The notes: generated by a model not told the origin, from the letters alone. Counted from the stretch's first letter, positions 32,546 to 42,398 are shown. The stretch: DNA of 64,000 nt from Spirochaetales bacterium UBA6872 (GCA_002452215.1 DKCO01000053.1:124001-188000), one strand, 5' to 3'. Translations and numbers: made by a program.

Positions 32546-33526
32546 ATGTTTGACAGAAAAGAGGAAAGAGCCCAGATCCTTGAGGCTAAAGCTGATGAGC
32601 TACGAGTCGAAGCTGACAGACTTGCATCGGATCCCAAAAAGAAAGAAAAGGCAAGCATGATAAGAGCTGAGGCAAATGCATATGCAAAAAAAGCAAATAG
32701 CTTAAGGCCATGCGACAAGATATCAAAAGGTAACGCTCTTTTAGAGCTAAGGCACATAACAAAGGTATTTGCTCCAGGAACAGTAAACGAAAAAGTTGCT
32801 TTGGAAGATATAAACCTCACTGTAAACAAAGGTGATGTAATTTGCGTCATCGGATCAAATGGCTCTGGCAAATCAACGCTCTTTAATATGATTGCAGGAA
32901 CATTCCCAGTCACATCTGGCTCAATCATACTCGATGGAAAGGACATCACAAAGCAACCTGAGTACAAGAGAGCATTTGAAATAGGAAGAGTCTTCCAGGA
33001 TCCCACAAAAGGAACCAGTGCGAATATGAGTATTGAGGACAATATGATGCTTGCATCAAGAAAGGGAATGAGAGGCGTTACATATTCTCTCAACTCAAAA
33101 TCAAGAGCCCTGTACTCTAGCCTGCTTGCACCAATACATCTAGACAAGAGATTGAAAGACAATGTCGGACTTCTCTCAGGAGGGCAAAGGCAAGCGCTGA
33201 CACTACTTATGACAACGCTATCAAGGCCACATCTGATGCTTCTTGATGAGCATACAGCTGCCCTAGATCCGGGAAATGCACAAATAGTGATGGATTTGAC
33301 AAAGCAATACATCGAAAAAGACAATCTAACAGCAATGATGATCACTCACAATATGCAATTCGCAATAGATTATGGAAACAGGCTAATAATGATGGATGCA
33401 GGTCATATAATCCTCGACATAAAAGGAGATGAGAAGAAAAACCTAACAGTGCCAGAGCTTGTTGAGCGATTCAAAGCGATATCAAAAAGCGAGTACACAT
33501 CAGATGAGGGGCTTTTGACCAAATAG
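32546..33526 (+). CDS. ABC importer ATPase with N-terminal helical extension
   Basis: ATG 32546 follows GGAGG; the frame is open further upstream but overlaps the permease. The 326-residue protein has a 65-residue helical, Ala/Glu/Arg-rich extension (KADELRVEADRLASDPKKKE and SMIRAEANAYAKKANSLRP) before the ABC core. Core motifs: Walker A GSNGSGKST, Q-loop GRVFQDPTKGTSAN, signature LLSGGQRQALTLL, Walker B LMLLDEHTAALD, and H-loop ITHNM. It energises the permease. The extension is unusual for TrpZ-like ATPases and may be a regulatory coiled coil. A terminator follows. Confidence 0.9.
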   Translation: MFDRKEERAQILEAKADELRVEADRLASDPKKKEKASMIRAEANAYAKKANSLRPCDKISKGNALLELRHITKVFAPGTVNEKVALEDINLTVNKGDVICVIGSNGSGKSTLFNMIAGTFPVTSGSIILDGKDITKQPEYKRAFEIGRVFQDPTKGTSANMSIEDNMMLASRKGMRGVTYSLNSKSRALYSSLLAPIHLDKRLKDNVGLLSGGQRQALTLLMTTLSRPHLMLLDEHTAALDPGNAQIVMDLTKQYIEKDNLTAMMITHNMQFAIDYGNRLIMMDAGHIILDIKGDEKKNLTVPELVERFKAISKSEYTSDEGLLTK

Positions 33527-33541
33527 GGCAAATAAAAGAAC

Positions 33542-33579
33542 AAATCGCTTTTCTTGAATAAAGATTAGCGATTTTTTTG
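33542..33579 (+). terminator. Intrinsic terminator of the ABC importer operon
   Basis: AAATCGCT (33542-33549) pairs with AGCGATTT (33567-33574), followed by a T-run. It lies 15 bp after the ATPase stop. Confidence 0.8.
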
Positions 33580-33700
33580 TTGCTATTTGAAACAAAGCCA
33601 AAATATGTTTTTCAATGCAACTGACAAATAATCATAATACATCAATATTTTTATTAAAAATTAACGTATAGCTCAAAAATAAAATAAACTATTCATGGTA

Positions 33701-33728
33701 TTGCAAATATCTCTAAAAATACTATGAT
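33701..33728 (+). promoter_or_regulatory. dpaL promoter
   Basis: TTGCAA (33701-33706) and TATGAT (33723-33728) are 16 bp apart. The -10 ends 9 nt before the dpaL ATG and no ribosome site is visible, so the mRNA is probably leaderless or nearly so. Confidence 0.5.
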
Positions 33729-33737
33729 ATAAATATC

Positions 33738-34976
33738 ATGAACAAGCTAGATTTTGAATTCATAATCCAAAAGGATTTGGTAAAGGATCAGAAAAAAGCA
33801 AAAGAACTTTTTCCTGTCTCAATTGCTAGAGTCGCAAGAAATTTCCATAGACAGATTCCAAACTACAAAATGACACCGCTTGAGGCAATGCCGAACCTTG
33901 CTCAAATGCTATCGCTCGGAGGAATATACATAAAGGACGAGGCCCAAAGATTGGAGCTTAATTCATTTAAAGTCATGGGTGGATCATTTGCAATATACCG
34001 ATTCATTCAGAAAAAACTCGGACTAAGCGATGATGAAATGACATACAACTACCTGACAAGCAAAGAGTGCCATGACAAGACAGGTGATATCGTATTTTGC
34101 TCTGCCACAGATGGCAACCATGGAAGAGGACTCGCATGGGCAGCTCAAAAGCTTGGTCACAAATGCAAAATATATGTGCACAAAGAGACATCGCAAGCAA
34201 GAATTGATGCAATCAAGAAATACGGTGCAGATGTAACTGTTGTAGATGGAAACTATGATGATGCTGTAAGACAAGCAGCAGAAGATGCAAAGAAATATGG
34301 ATGGCAAGTAATCTCTGATACATCATGGGATGGATATACAGAGATACCTACATGGATAATGCAAGGATATACTTCAATGCTCCTTGAGAGCCAAGAGCAA
34401 TTCGCTGGCATGGGAATTCAAAAACCTACGCATGTCTTTGTACAAGCTGGCGTTGGCGCACTTGCCGCATCCGTTGTAGGCTTCTATACAGCTCTCTTCC
34501 CAGACAATCCACCTATTTTCGTAATAGTCGAGCCCGACAAAGCTGCATGCATATACGAATCGATAAAGAAGCATGATGGAAAGCCGCACTCAGTGAAAGG
34601 AAAACTGGATACGATAATGGCAGGTCTTGCTTGCGGAGATCCTTCTCCGATTGCATTCGATATCTTATCACACAATGCAAATGTCTTCGTAAAGATCCCT
34701 GATTACATTGCTGCAAGAGGAATGCGCATACTATCTTGCCCATTGAAAGGTGATCCATTCATGATTTCTGGAGAATCTGGAGCAGCAACACTTGGAGCGC
34801 TTTACTCAATAATGACAGAAAATGGGGACCAAGAGCTAAGAAAAGAATTGAAGCTCGACAGAAACAGCCAAATCTTCATGATAAACACAGAAGGAAATAC
34901 AGATCCTACGCACTTCAGACAAATAATATGGGATGGGCTAGATCCTGTTCCAACAGCCTACAGAACAAAGAAGTAG
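33738..34976 (+). CDS. dpaL: Diaminopropionate ammonia-lyase
   Basis: The 412-residue PLP enzyme matches DpaL/YgeX. It deaminates 2,3-diaminopropionate to pyruvate and ammonia. The PLP lysine is in LELNSFKVMGGSFA (about residue 77), the substrate loop is SATDGNHGRGLAWAA, and the phosphate-binding glycine region is GVGALAASVVGFY. Ends ISGESGAATLGAL and INTEGNTDPTHFRQIIWDG are characteristic. It lacks a Shine-Dalgarno and lies after a -10 at 9 nt. It is transcribed alone and closed by a strong terminator. It would serve amino-acid catabolism in a fermentative lifestyle. Confidence 0.93.
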   Translation: MNKLDFEFIIQKDLVKDQKKAKELFPVSIARVARNFHRQIPNYKMTPLEAMPNLAQMLSLGGIYIKDEAQRLELNSFKVMGGSFAIYRFIQKKLGLSDDEMTYNYLTSKECHDKTGDIVFCSATDGNHGRGLAWAAQKLGHKCKIYVHKETSQARIDAIKKYGADVTVVDGNYDDAVRQAAEDAKKYGWQVISDTSWDGYTEIPTWIMQGYTSMLLESQEQFAGMGIQKPTHVFVQAGVGALAASVVGFYTALFPDNPPIFVIVEPDKAACIYESIKKHDGKPHSVKGKLDTIMAGLACGDPSPIAFDILSHNANVFVKIPDYIAARGMRILSCPLKGDPFMISGESGAATLGALYSIMTENGDQELRKELKLDRNSQIFMINTEGNTDPTHFRQIIWDGLDPVPTAYRTKK

Positions 34977-34993
34977 ATTCCAAGACACACAAA

Positions 34994-35029
34994 GAGCGCA
35001 ATGGGTAAAGCTATTGCGCTCCTTTTTTT
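34994..35029. terminator. Terminator between dpaL and the glycerate kinase gene
   Basis: GAGCGCAAT (34994-35002) pairs with ATTGCGCTC (35013-35021) over 9 bp, followed by CT7. It terminates dpaL. As a symmetric stem beyond the minus-strand gene's stop it may serve both, although the T-run is on the plus side. Confidence 0.85.
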
Positions 35030-35039
35030 ATAAAACAAG

Positions 35040-36176
35040 CTATTTCTCGATGCTCTTTTGGTACCTAAGAAGGTTATCGACAGTCAAAGAAAGGTCGCTC
35101 TTTGCCCTTGGTCGTTGCTCCTTATATGGAAGAGCCACTCTGTTGATTGAGAATATTGCTGTTACTCCATTGTTGTAAGCCCCTTCAATACCATCGCCAA
35201 TATCACCAACAAATGCTATGACTTTGACATTCTTCTTTTTAGCTTCACGAGCAACTCCAATCACCACTTTGCCTCTAAGCGACTGGCCATCGATCTTGCC
35301 CTCGCCTGTATATACAAAATCAGCGCCATCGATAAGAGATGAAAAGCCAACTGTCTCCAATACTGTCTCAATACCCATCTGTAGCCTAGAGCTGAAGAAT
35401 GCAACCATCCCTCCACCCATTCCGCCGGCGGCTCCTGAGCCAGCGATTGATTGGACATCTACATTGCAATCCCTTTTCATGACAGTAGCAATCGAGCGCA
35501 TCTTTGCATCGAGGTCCTTGACCATCTCTGGATCAGCACCCTTTTGCGGGCCATAGATTGCTGCAGCACCTTCTGGACCATAAAAAGGATTGTCGATATC
35601 ACACATAGTAGTGATCTCGATGTTCTTCAGTCTTTCGTCTATTTCTGACAAGTCGATTCTCGCAACCTTATCCAATGTACCACCAACAGGAATGAACCTT
35701 TGACCATTATCATCATAGAAAGAAACACCGACAGCAGATGCAAGACCACACGCAGCATCATTGGTAGCAGAACCACCAAGCCCTAGTATTATCCTCTTTA
35801 CTCCTCGAGATGCAGCATCAAGCAACAGCTCGCCTACTCCATATGTAGTTGTCTTTGAAGGATTTTTTCTATCGCCTACCATTGGCAATGCCGCTGCAGC
35901 AGCCATTTCCAGAACAGCAATATTGCCATCGATAATTCCATAGTATCCTTTGACTTTTTCCCCAAAATACGGACCTGTCACATCCTTGTAGATCTTCTCG
36001 CCTCCAACAGCTTGCAAGAAAGCATCAACAGACCCTTCGCCTCCATCTGCAACGGGGATAGAGATCACATTGCATTCAGGATAATGCTTCAAGATCGCAT
36101 CCTTCATTATCTTGCATATCTCCATTGAAGACATTGTACCTTTGAAAGAATCTGGAATAAGAATAACCTTTTTCAT
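35040..36176 (-). CDS. Glycerate kinase (GarK/GlxK family)
   Basis: The 378-residue protein matches glycerate 2-kinase type 1: IPDSFKGTMSSMEICKIMKD at the start, IPVADGGEGSVDAFL, LGLGGSATNDAACGLASAVG, PQKGADPEM, GAAGGMGGGMVAFF and YTGEGKIDGQSLRGK. It phosphorylates glycerate to a phosphoglycerate for entry into glycolysis. It follows the GntP permease gene after a hairpin. Together they form a glycerate or sugar-acid uptake and use pair. Length is normal for the family. Confidence 0.94.
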   Translation of the reverse strand: MKKVILIPDSFKGTMSSMEICKIMKDAILKHYPECNVISIPVADGGEGSVDAFLQAVGGEKIYKDVTGPYFGEKVKGYYGIIDGNIAVLEMAAAAALPMVGDRKNPSKTTTYGVGELLLDAASRGVKRIILGLGGSATNDAACGLASAVGVSFYDDNGQRFIPVGGTLDKVARIDLSEIDERLKNIEITTMCDIDNPFYGPEGAAAIYGPQKGADPEMVKDLDAKMRSIATVMKRDCNVDVQSIAGSGAAGGMGGGMVAFFSSRLQMGIETVLETVGFSSLIDGADFVYTGEGKIDGQSLRGKVVIGVAREAKKKNVKVIAFVGDIGDGIEGAYNNGVTAIFSINRVALPYKEQRPRAKSDLSLTVDNLLRYQKSIEK

Positions 36177-36190
36177 TTAACCTCCAAATA

Positions 36191-36225
36191 CGAAAAGAAG
36201 CGGAGATCAACTCCGCCTCCGCTTT
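36191..36225 (-). terminator. Hairpin between GntP permease and glycerate kinase genes
   Basis: On the minus strand AGCGGAG (36223-36217) pairs with CTCCGCT (36205-36199), followed by TCTTTT. It can reduce read-through from permease into kinase gene. Confidence 0.65.
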
Positions 36226-36241
36226 CAGTATAGCCAAAGAT

Positions 36242-37612
36242 CTAGATCAAGAAAAGCGATAGGATCCAGACGAATATGATTCCAACGACTCCCATAATTC
36301 CTGTCATAGCAGACTGGGCTTTGTAGCCATCCTCCATCTTAAGCTGTCCGAAATTCGTAACAACCCAGAAATATGAATCATTTGCATGAGATACAGTCAT
36401 AGCGCCTGCCGCGATTGCCATTACAGTCAAGACGCCAGCAATAGGTGTATTGAGGCCAAGCAAATTCATCATAGAAGATTGATCTGAAATAGATCCCATG
36501 ATTCCTGCTGTTGTTGTAAGAGCAACTGTAGATGAGCCCTGTGCTGTCTTCAAGATTGCAGAAATAAAGAATGGGAAGAAAATCCCTATCTTTGCAAGAA
36601 CAGATGCATGCTCTTGCATATAAGATACAAAACCTGCCTCAGATATTACTTTTCCAAGAACTCCACCTGCTGCAGTGACAAACAAGATAGGACCTACCAC
36701 TTTGAGTGTTTCATTCGTCAAATCGTAGAAGATATCGAGCTTCTTGGTATTTGCAGCAAGGATCACAGCAAAGATAAGGCCAATAGCAAGAGCAATAACA
36801 GGCTGTCCAATGAAGTACAAGAATACTGATATAGCACCACTCCAACCAGCCATTGAAGATATTGAGCCGAGAGCCATACATATGATAGGCATGATTATCG
36901 GAGAAAGGGACAGAAGACCGTTTGGAAGCTTTCCAAATGATTTCAAGAGCTCCTCATAAGAAAGTGTTGAATCATCAGATGTCTTATCGACAGAGATCTT
37001 CTTTGATATGAACTTGGCATAAAAATATGCAGCAATCAAACAAGGGATGGAAACCAAAGCTCCAATCGCCATGACCATCAAGAGATGATCGCCGACTCCG
37101 ATTGTACCTGCGGCCGCAATTGGACCTGGAGTTGGCGGAATGAATACATGCGCTGTATATAATCCTGCAGACAAGCATACAGTCATTGCCACTGAACTGT
37201 AGTTAGTCTTCTTCACTAGTGCTCTTCTTATTGGATCAAGGATAACAAAACCAGAATCACAGAAGACAGGAATAGAAACAATCCAACCCATGATCTCGAC
37301 GGCTATATCAGGATGCTTTGGGCCAATGACCTTTACAACCATCTCTGCAAGCTTCAATGCGCCACCTGTTTTTTCCAAAATCGTTCCAATCAAAGCACCA
37401 AGTATGATAACTATACCTATAGATGAGAATGTTCCAGAGAATCCAGAACCAATCATAGACGGAATCTTCTTGAGTGGAATACCAACCACAATTGCAAGAA
37501 TCAAAGAAACTCCCATCAAAGCCAAGAAAGGATGGATCTTAAGCTTTGAAATTGCAATGATGATAACTATAATTGCGATAAGCAAGGCTATGATCAAACC
37601 AATACCAGACAT
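36242..37612 (-). CDS. GntP-family permease
   Basis: ATG 37612 is chosen since GGAGG precedes it. The 456-residue protein has about 12-14 spans and GntP-family signatures: FLALMGVSLILAIVVGIPLK, GFSGTFSSIGIVIILGALIG, IPVFCDSGFVILDPIRRALV and VFIPPTPGPIAAAGTIG. GntP transporters import gluconate, glycerate or similar sugar acids by proton symport. The adjacent glycerate kinase makes glycerate the best-supported guess. An alternative longer start at 37657 has a poorer site. Confidence 0.92.
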   Translation of the reverse strand: MSGIGLIIALLIAIIVIIIAISKLKIHPFLALMGVSLILAIVVGIPLKKIPSMIGSGFSGTFSSIGIVIILGALIGTILEKTGGALKLAEMVVKVIGPKHPDIAVEIMGWIVSIPVFCDSGFVILDPIRRALVKKTNYSSVAMTVCLSAGLYTAHVFIPPTPGPIAAAGTIGVGDHLLMVMAIGALVSIPCLIAAYFYAKFISKKISVDKTSDDSTLSYEELLKSFGKLPNGLLSLSPIIMPIICMALGSISSMAGWSGAISVFLYFIGQPVIALAIGLIFAVILAANTKKLDIFYDLTNETLKVVGPILFVTAAGGVLGKVISEAGFVSYMQEHASVLAKIGIFFPFFISAILKTAQGSSTVALTTTAGIMGSISDQSSMMNLLGLNTPIAGVLTVMAIAAGAMTVSHANDSYFWVVTNFGQLKMEDGYKAQSAMTGIMGVVGIIFVWILSLFLI

Positions 37613-37685
37613 ACTTTTCCTCCTATTGTTATATTTCCATATCATTTTCCTACACATTATTAAGAAAATAAAGGAAAAGCTTACA

Positions 37686-38999
37686 CTATAATCTCCTCTT
37701 TTGCTTGGACTTAATTAGGAATTTGAGTCCCAGCACAAAAAAGACAATGGCTACCATAGTCGAGTACAAAAGAAGATCCTTTGATGGCTCAAATCTCGAG
37801 CTTAACTCAAAAAGCTTCATTACAAGAAAATAAATGCAATTCAATATTGGCCTTATAAAAGGAAAAGGAATATAGAGAATCGAGAAAGCCATAAACATGG
37901 AAATTAGAGCACCAGCTGGATAAGATGAGAGTATAGAGCTCATTTGGTATTCACCAAATACACAATATGATATAGGAATCGTAAATAGTTGAGCAGCAAC
38001 CGAAAGAGAAATGCCATCGCTTAGCTTGTTTGCTCCGAGAATGTATGAAAAGCACTTGCCGATCTCTTTAGACAAAAGGAAAATGCCAGCCAATGCTGTA
38101 AAGCTGTAAATCGAAGCAAGCTCAAAGCCATAATATGGAAATATTGACAATAGTACAATTGCGCTAAGGACAAAGGCAATGTCACTATCTTTGCCTAGAC
38201 GCATAATAAGAGAGAAAATGAAGGCACGAAAAAGCGAAGGCCTCCATCCTGATAGCCATGTAAAAGCAAAGAGAAATAAGGATATCAAAACCATGCCTTT
38301 CCGCTTTAGAAGCAAAAATGGTTTGAAGATAAAAGAAATGACATAAAGATGCATTCCTGAAAGCGCAATAACATGCCGTAATCCAGACTGGGATGACAAA
38401 GATAGGATCCTATTTTCGGCAAATTCTCCAGAGCCCAAAAGCATCATTTGCATCAGCTGCGCAACATCATCTGTCCCAGACTTCCTTCTTATATACGAAA
38501 ATATCTTGTTTCTCAATCTCGAGGATATGCAAGGAGAGACAACCTGAGTGGAATTTGCAAAAAACCCATAATCTGTAAACTGACCAGAAAGATAAAGCTC
38601 ATCAAAAGTATGTACATCAGAGTCTTCCGTTATTGCATAAAGAATGCCATTTGCATTAAAGACAGAGCCTTTGCTATCCCTGATTGCCAACAACATCAAA
38701 CTATATCCCTTTTTTCTTTTTTCTCTCGCACTTGGCTCGGAAAGCACTTTGCAATATATCCCTTCGACATCCTTTCTATCTATTGGGATATCAATATTCC
38801 TCTTGCTATAGCCTTTGCAAAAAAGCAAATACAGGATAAGCGCAACAAATAAAAGCGTGTCAAATCTTATAAACTTGAAAACTACAACAGAGAAAAGAAG
38901 AAACAACAGTAGAGCCAGAATAGACAAAGAGAACAAGGCTGGGGAAAAAAGAGCTATATAGAAGGATACGAAAACAATAAGAACAAGTGCCTTTTCCAT
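37686..38999 (-). CDS. comEC: ComEC/Rec2-type competence membrane protein
   Basis: The 437-residue protein has N-terminal membrane helices, a soluble domain (about 70-170, with IPIDRKDVEGIYCKVLSEPS) and the Competence domain: LRHVIALSGMHLYVISFIFK and FTWLSGWRPSLFRAFIFSLI, then several helices. ComEC forms the inner-membrane DNA channel. The C-terminal beta-lactamase-like nuclease domain of longer ComECs is absent, so it is a short form. Other competence genes are not in the window, and no clear ribosome site is visible. Confidence 0.9.
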   Translation of the reverse strand: MEKALVLIVFVSFYIALFSPALFSLSILALLLFLLFSVVVFKFIRFDTLLFVALILYLLFCKGYSKRNIDIPIDRKDVEGIYCKVLSEPSAREKRKKGYSLMLLAIRDSKGSVFNANGILYAITEDSDVHTFDELYLSGQFTDYGFFANSTQVVSPCISSRLRNKIFSYIRRKSGTDDVAQLMQMMLLGSGEFAENRILSLSSQSGLRHVIALSGMHLYVISFIFKPFLLLKRKGMVLISLFLFAFTWLSGWRPSLFRAFIFSLIMRLGKDSDIAFVLSAIVLLSIFPYYGFELASIYSFTALAGIFLLSKEIGKCFSYILGANKLSDGISLSVAAQLFTIPISYCVFGEYQMSSILSSYPAGALISMFMAFSILYIPFPFIRPILNCIYFLVMKLFELSSRFEPSKDLLLYSTMVAIVFFVLGLKFLIKSKQKRRL

Positions 39000-39021
39000 A
39001 CTATATAAAAGGCAAAATCGA

Positions 39022-39756
39022 TTAAAAATGCATTACACCTAAGCAAAAAGCAAGAAGATAGATATCGAGATTGCCCGAAAAATAATCAGATAGCAAGTGT
39101 TTTTCAAGTCTGCGCTCCTTTGTCTTTCCTCGGCGAATCTCTTTGATATAGTTGTTTTCAAGTTTTTTCGAACTATTAAGATAGCTTTCCAACGATTGCT
39201 TGAAAGCCAGATTACATTCACTATCAAAAGGCGGCAGATCACGATTTGCAATCCTTTTTATAAGATCCTTGAAACCTATACTAGAAATCTCGTCAAAATA
39301 AAACTCCAACTCTCCTATATAGCTTTTATAGACAAAATCCGCATCATCGATATTCTTTTGCCATTTTTCTTTCGCATCTAGGACGCACTTAGCCTTCAAA
39401 TCCTTCCTAGATATGATAATCCATGCGAAAACTGAAGCTGCAGATGATATGATAAGCTCATCGATAAGCGCAATAGGATCTCTAACAACAAGCGAGCAAA
39501 ATAGATAGCAAAGAAGAAATACCAGAGAGGACAAGACGAGTCTTGGAAGATATCTCTTTTCCTGAATCCAACGATCAAGTCTTCTATACAACCCGTTCAC
39601 AATCTCTCTGTTGATAGTCTCCTCCTCATCCTCTGTTATCATCCCAGAAAGGATATAATTGGAAGGAGACAGATCAAACTCGCCTGAATTCAATGCCTTG
39701 TCAAAGTCCGCAACAGCAAGAAAATCATCTTTATGTCTAATGCAATAGATATTCAT
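39022..39756 (-). CDS. Membrane protein with two spans, unknown function
   Basis: The 244-residue protein has a soluble N terminus, two spans (about 74-92 and 99-116, LVLSSLVFLLCYLFCSLVV and ELIISSAASVFAWIIISRKD) and a long charged helical C-terminal part. No family is recognised. Its start overlaps the phosphohexomutase stop by 1 bp, and comEC follows after 22 bp, so it is probably co-transcribed with both. Confidence 0.7.
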   Translation of the reverse strand: MNIYCIRHKDDFLAVADFDKALNSGEFDLSPSNYILSGMITEDEEETINREIVNGLYRRLDRWIQEKRYLPRLVLSSLVFLLCYLFCSLVVRDPIALIDELIISSAASVFAWIIISRKDLKAKCVLDAKEKWQKNIDDADFVYKSYIGELEFYFDEISSIGFKDLIKRIANRDLPPFDSECNLAFKQSLESYLNSSKKLENNYIKEIRRGKTKERRLEKHLLSDYFSGNLDIYLLAFCLGVMHF

Positions 39757-41477
39757 CAGAAGGCTTCTTTGAACTCCTTCATGATAGCAGGAATCGAGCG
39801 CTCCAAGACCTTTCTGCCATCTTTGCCTTCTGACAAGAAGATATAGTATTTGATCTTAGGCTCGGTTCCAGATGGACGAACAACCATCTTTTCTCCACTT
39901 TTGAACTTCACGATTATGACATCGGCTTTAGGAAAACCTGTATCTTCTCCTAACAAATCCGTAACACTCTCTATCGTCCTTGAAACAAGGCTATCGCCGG
40001 AGTTTAAAGTCCTGAAGAAAGACATGATAGACTTCATCTTCTCTTTGCCTTCAGCACCTTCATAGTCTCTGGAGAATACACACTCTGTAGAGTAGCCATA
40101 AGTTGCGTATATAGCATCAAGCCTCTGTTGCAACGTAATACCCTTCTTCTCGTAGTAGCACATCATTTCAACTGCAGCCATTGCCGATGAGACAGCATCC
40201 TTGTCCCTTACATCGGGGACAGTCAAGAAACCATAAGACTCCTCGCAACCGAAAAGGAAGTAATCCTTTTTGTTTTCACTATCTGCAATCCTTTCGATCT
40301 CTTTTGCAATGTACTTGAAGCCAGTTAACACATCTTTGCAATCTCCTCCGTTTTTCTCTGTTATCTTCTTGACAATATCTGTAGTTACAAGTGATTTGAC
40401 AACAAGAGGAATCTTGCCAGGATGCTTGTTTTGCTCAGAGGCTGTTTTTAGAAGATAGTCAACTAGCAAAGTCGCAATTTGATTGCCTGTAAGAAGTATA
40501 TATTCTGTCTTATCTCTGTTGGCGGGTATTGCAAGGCCTAGCCTATCGGCATCAGGGTCTGTCCCAAGGACTATATCCGCTTTTATTACCTTTGCAAGCT
40601 CTATTGCTTTCTCCATAGCTTCATGCGATTCCGGATTAGGAAGCTTTACTGTAGGAAAGTTTCCATCTGGCAATTCTTGCTCTTTTACTACTTCGCATCT
40701 TATTCCAAGCTCCTTAAGCATATGCCTTACAGGAATGTTTCCAGATCCATGGAGAGGAGTATAAGCAACAACGACTGGGCTGTTTTGGACTATTCCAGGT
40801 CGCCTTAATGACGAAAGAACCATATGGTAGTATGCTTCATCAACATCCTTCAAAACAGAACACAAAAGGCCTTTTTCCCTAGCCTCTTTTTCGCTCATAT
40901 CCTTGATCTTGTCGCCCTTTACACTGTTGGCTCTTGATGCAATCTCTATATCATGTGGAGGAGTAACTTGCCCACCATCTGACCAATAGACCTTGTAGCC
41001 ATTGTACTTTGCTGGGTTGTGCGATGCTGTGACAACAATTCCTGCTGTGGATCTCAAGTAACGTAGCGCATATGAAAGCATTGGGACTGGATGCAATTCG
41101 TCATATAAATTGACCTTCACTCCATTTGCAGCAAGAACACATGCTGCCGAAAGCGCAAACTCCTTAGAAAAGAGCCTCGAATCATAGGCTATTGTACAGC
41201 TCGGCTTATCTGAGCTCTCTTTAAGATAATCAGCAAGTCCTTGAGAGACTTTTCGAACCATGAATGTATTGATTCTATTTGTTCCGCCACCGATTACTCC
41301 TCTCATTCCAGCTGTTCCAAAGGCAAGAGATGTATAGAACCTATCATAAAGACTATCCCAGTCTTCCATCTCAATAGCTTTCTCAACCTCATCTCTGAAG
41401 ATGGAGTTTGTTTCAAATCCAATATATTCTCTTGCTTTTGCAAGGACCTCATTCTTCATTTTTAATGAAATTTCCAT
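39756..41477 (-). CDS. Phosphoglucomutase/phosphomannomutase
   Basis: The 573-residue enzyme belongs to the alpha-D-phosphohexomutase family (PgcA/Pgm2 type by length). Active-site Ser is in VVTASHNPAKYNGYKVYW; metal loop is GTDPDADRLGLA; sugar-binding loop is FGCEESYGFL; phosphate-binding loop is RPSGTEPKIKYYI. The N terminus FGTAGMRGVIGGGTNRIN is characteristic. It interconverts hexose 1- and 6-phosphates, feeding glycan and storage metabolism. It lies in an operon with the two-span protein and comEC. Confidence 0.94.
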   Translation of the reverse strand: MEISLKMKNEVLAKAREYIGFETNSIFRDEVEKAIEMEDWDSLYDRFYTSLAFGTAGMRGVIGGGTNRINTFMVRKVSQGLADYLKESSDKPSCTIAYDSRLFSKEFALSAACVLAANGVKVNLYDELHPVPMLSYALRYLRSTAGIVVTASHNPAKYNGYKVYWSDGGQVTPPHDIEIASRANSVKGDKIKDMSEKEAREKGLLCSVLKDVDEAYYHMVLSSLRRPGIVQNSPVVVAYTPLHGSGNIPVRHMLKELGIRCEVVKEQELPDGNFPTVKLPNPESHEAMEKAIELAKVIKADIVLGTDPDADRLGLAIPANRDKTEYILLTGNQIATLLVDYLLKTASEQNKHPGKIPLVVKSLVTTDIVKKITEKNGGDCKDVLTGFKYIAKEIERIADSENKKDYFLFGCEESYGFLTVPDVRDKDAVSSAMAAVEMMCYYEKKGITLQQRLDAIYATYGYSTECVFSRDYEGAEGKEKMKSIMSFFRTLNSGDSLVSRTIESVTDLLGEDTGFPKADVIIVKFKSGEKMVVRPSGTEPKIKYYIFLSEGKDGRKVLERSIPAIMKEFKEAF

Positions 41478-41540
41478 CGAAAACTCTCCTTTAGATACTC
41501 TAACACATTATAGCGCTTTTGGAAAAAATATCGAAATATA

Positions 41541-42212
41541 TCAAGAAGACAATCCTCTCTCAATATCCATCATAGTTGGAACATGTGCTATGGAATCGAA
41601 AATGCCAGATCTCTCTAGCTCTTCTTTGCTTCTGAAGCCATAGCTTACAATCAAATGCTTCACATTTGCATTTATTGCTGTTTTATAGTCGACTTCGCTA
41701 TCACCAATATAGAGAACATCATCATTATTGCACATGAGCCTCTTGATTATACCAAGCAAAGCCATTGGATCTGGTTTCAAAGCAAGCTCTGACCTTTGGC
41801 CTTGGACAATGTCAAACAAATCCTTTTTAAAGCATTTTTGTGTTATCTCTTGCACAATCGAATCCGCTTTATTGGAAAGGATAGCCAGCTTGTAGCCTGA
41901 AGTTTTCAAACAATCAAGGAGAGATAGGATCCCATCATATGGTTTAGAATATACAGCCGGATGATTCTTATAGTATTGGACCATTAGCTGGAACATCAAA
42001 TCCACCTCATCCTCACACTCAAGTCGCGGACCATGCTCCAATATAGATGATACAAGGGCCTTCCTTAAGCCATTTCCAACATAGCGTCTTGTATCATCAA
42101 GAGATATAGGCTCCCCATCAAAAGCAATACGTGCATAGTTGATAGATGCTCTTATATCCTCAAGAGTATTTAGCAATGTTCCATCCAAATCAAAGACAAT
42201 AGCTTTCATCAT
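41541..42212 (-). CDS. gph: HAD phosphatase, phosphoglycolate phosphatase-like
   Basis: The 223-residue protein is a HAD subfamily IA hydrolase: motif I AIVFDLDGTLLNT, cap domain with YVGNGLRKAL, motif II AILSNKAD, motif III Lys in LALKPDP, and motif IV LYIGDSEVDYKTA. This is the Gph/PpaX group. Substrate, phosphoglycolate or pyrophosphate, is not certain from sequence. A gap of 63 bp separates its stop from the start of the phosphohexomutase gene that follows on the same strand. Confidence 0.9.
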   Translation of the reverse strand: MMKAIVFDLDGTLLNTLEDIRASINYARIAFDGEPISLDDTRRYVGNGLRKALVSSILEHGPRLECEDEVDLMFQLMVQYYKNHPAVYSKPYDGILSLLDCLKTSGYKLAILSNKADSIVQEITQKCFKKDLFDIVQGQRSELALKPDPMALLGIIKRLMCNNDDVLYIGDSEVDYKTAINANVKHLIVSYGFRSKEELERSGIFDSIAHVPTMMDIERGLSS

Positions 42213-42287
42213 AGACTATGATACTACTTTGGCATCGATTTTGAAATGAAAGAGAAACTTCAACAATTATTTTCTTGATATCATGCT

Positions 42288-42398
42288 TTATGTTTTATGA
42301 ACATCTTCTGGCGATAGAATGATGAAATCACGCTTCTTACCATCTTTTCTCATAACTCTCGAGATAAATCTCACTGGAATCAAAGCTGTATTCTTCAT
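42288..42398 (-). CDS. Small basic protein, 36 aa (tentative)
   Basis: In the 318-bp gap upstream of gph a 36-codon frame runs from ATG 42398 to TAA 42288. The product (MKNTALIPVRFISRVMRKDG...) is basic and soluble. A weak AAGAG lies 5 nt upstream. Too short to assign; it might be a chance frame. The rest of 42213-42530 holds the promoter of the RlmI-like gene and nothing else recognised. Confidence 0.35.
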   Translation of the reverse strand: MKNTALIPVRFISRVMRKDGKKRDFIILSPEDVHKT

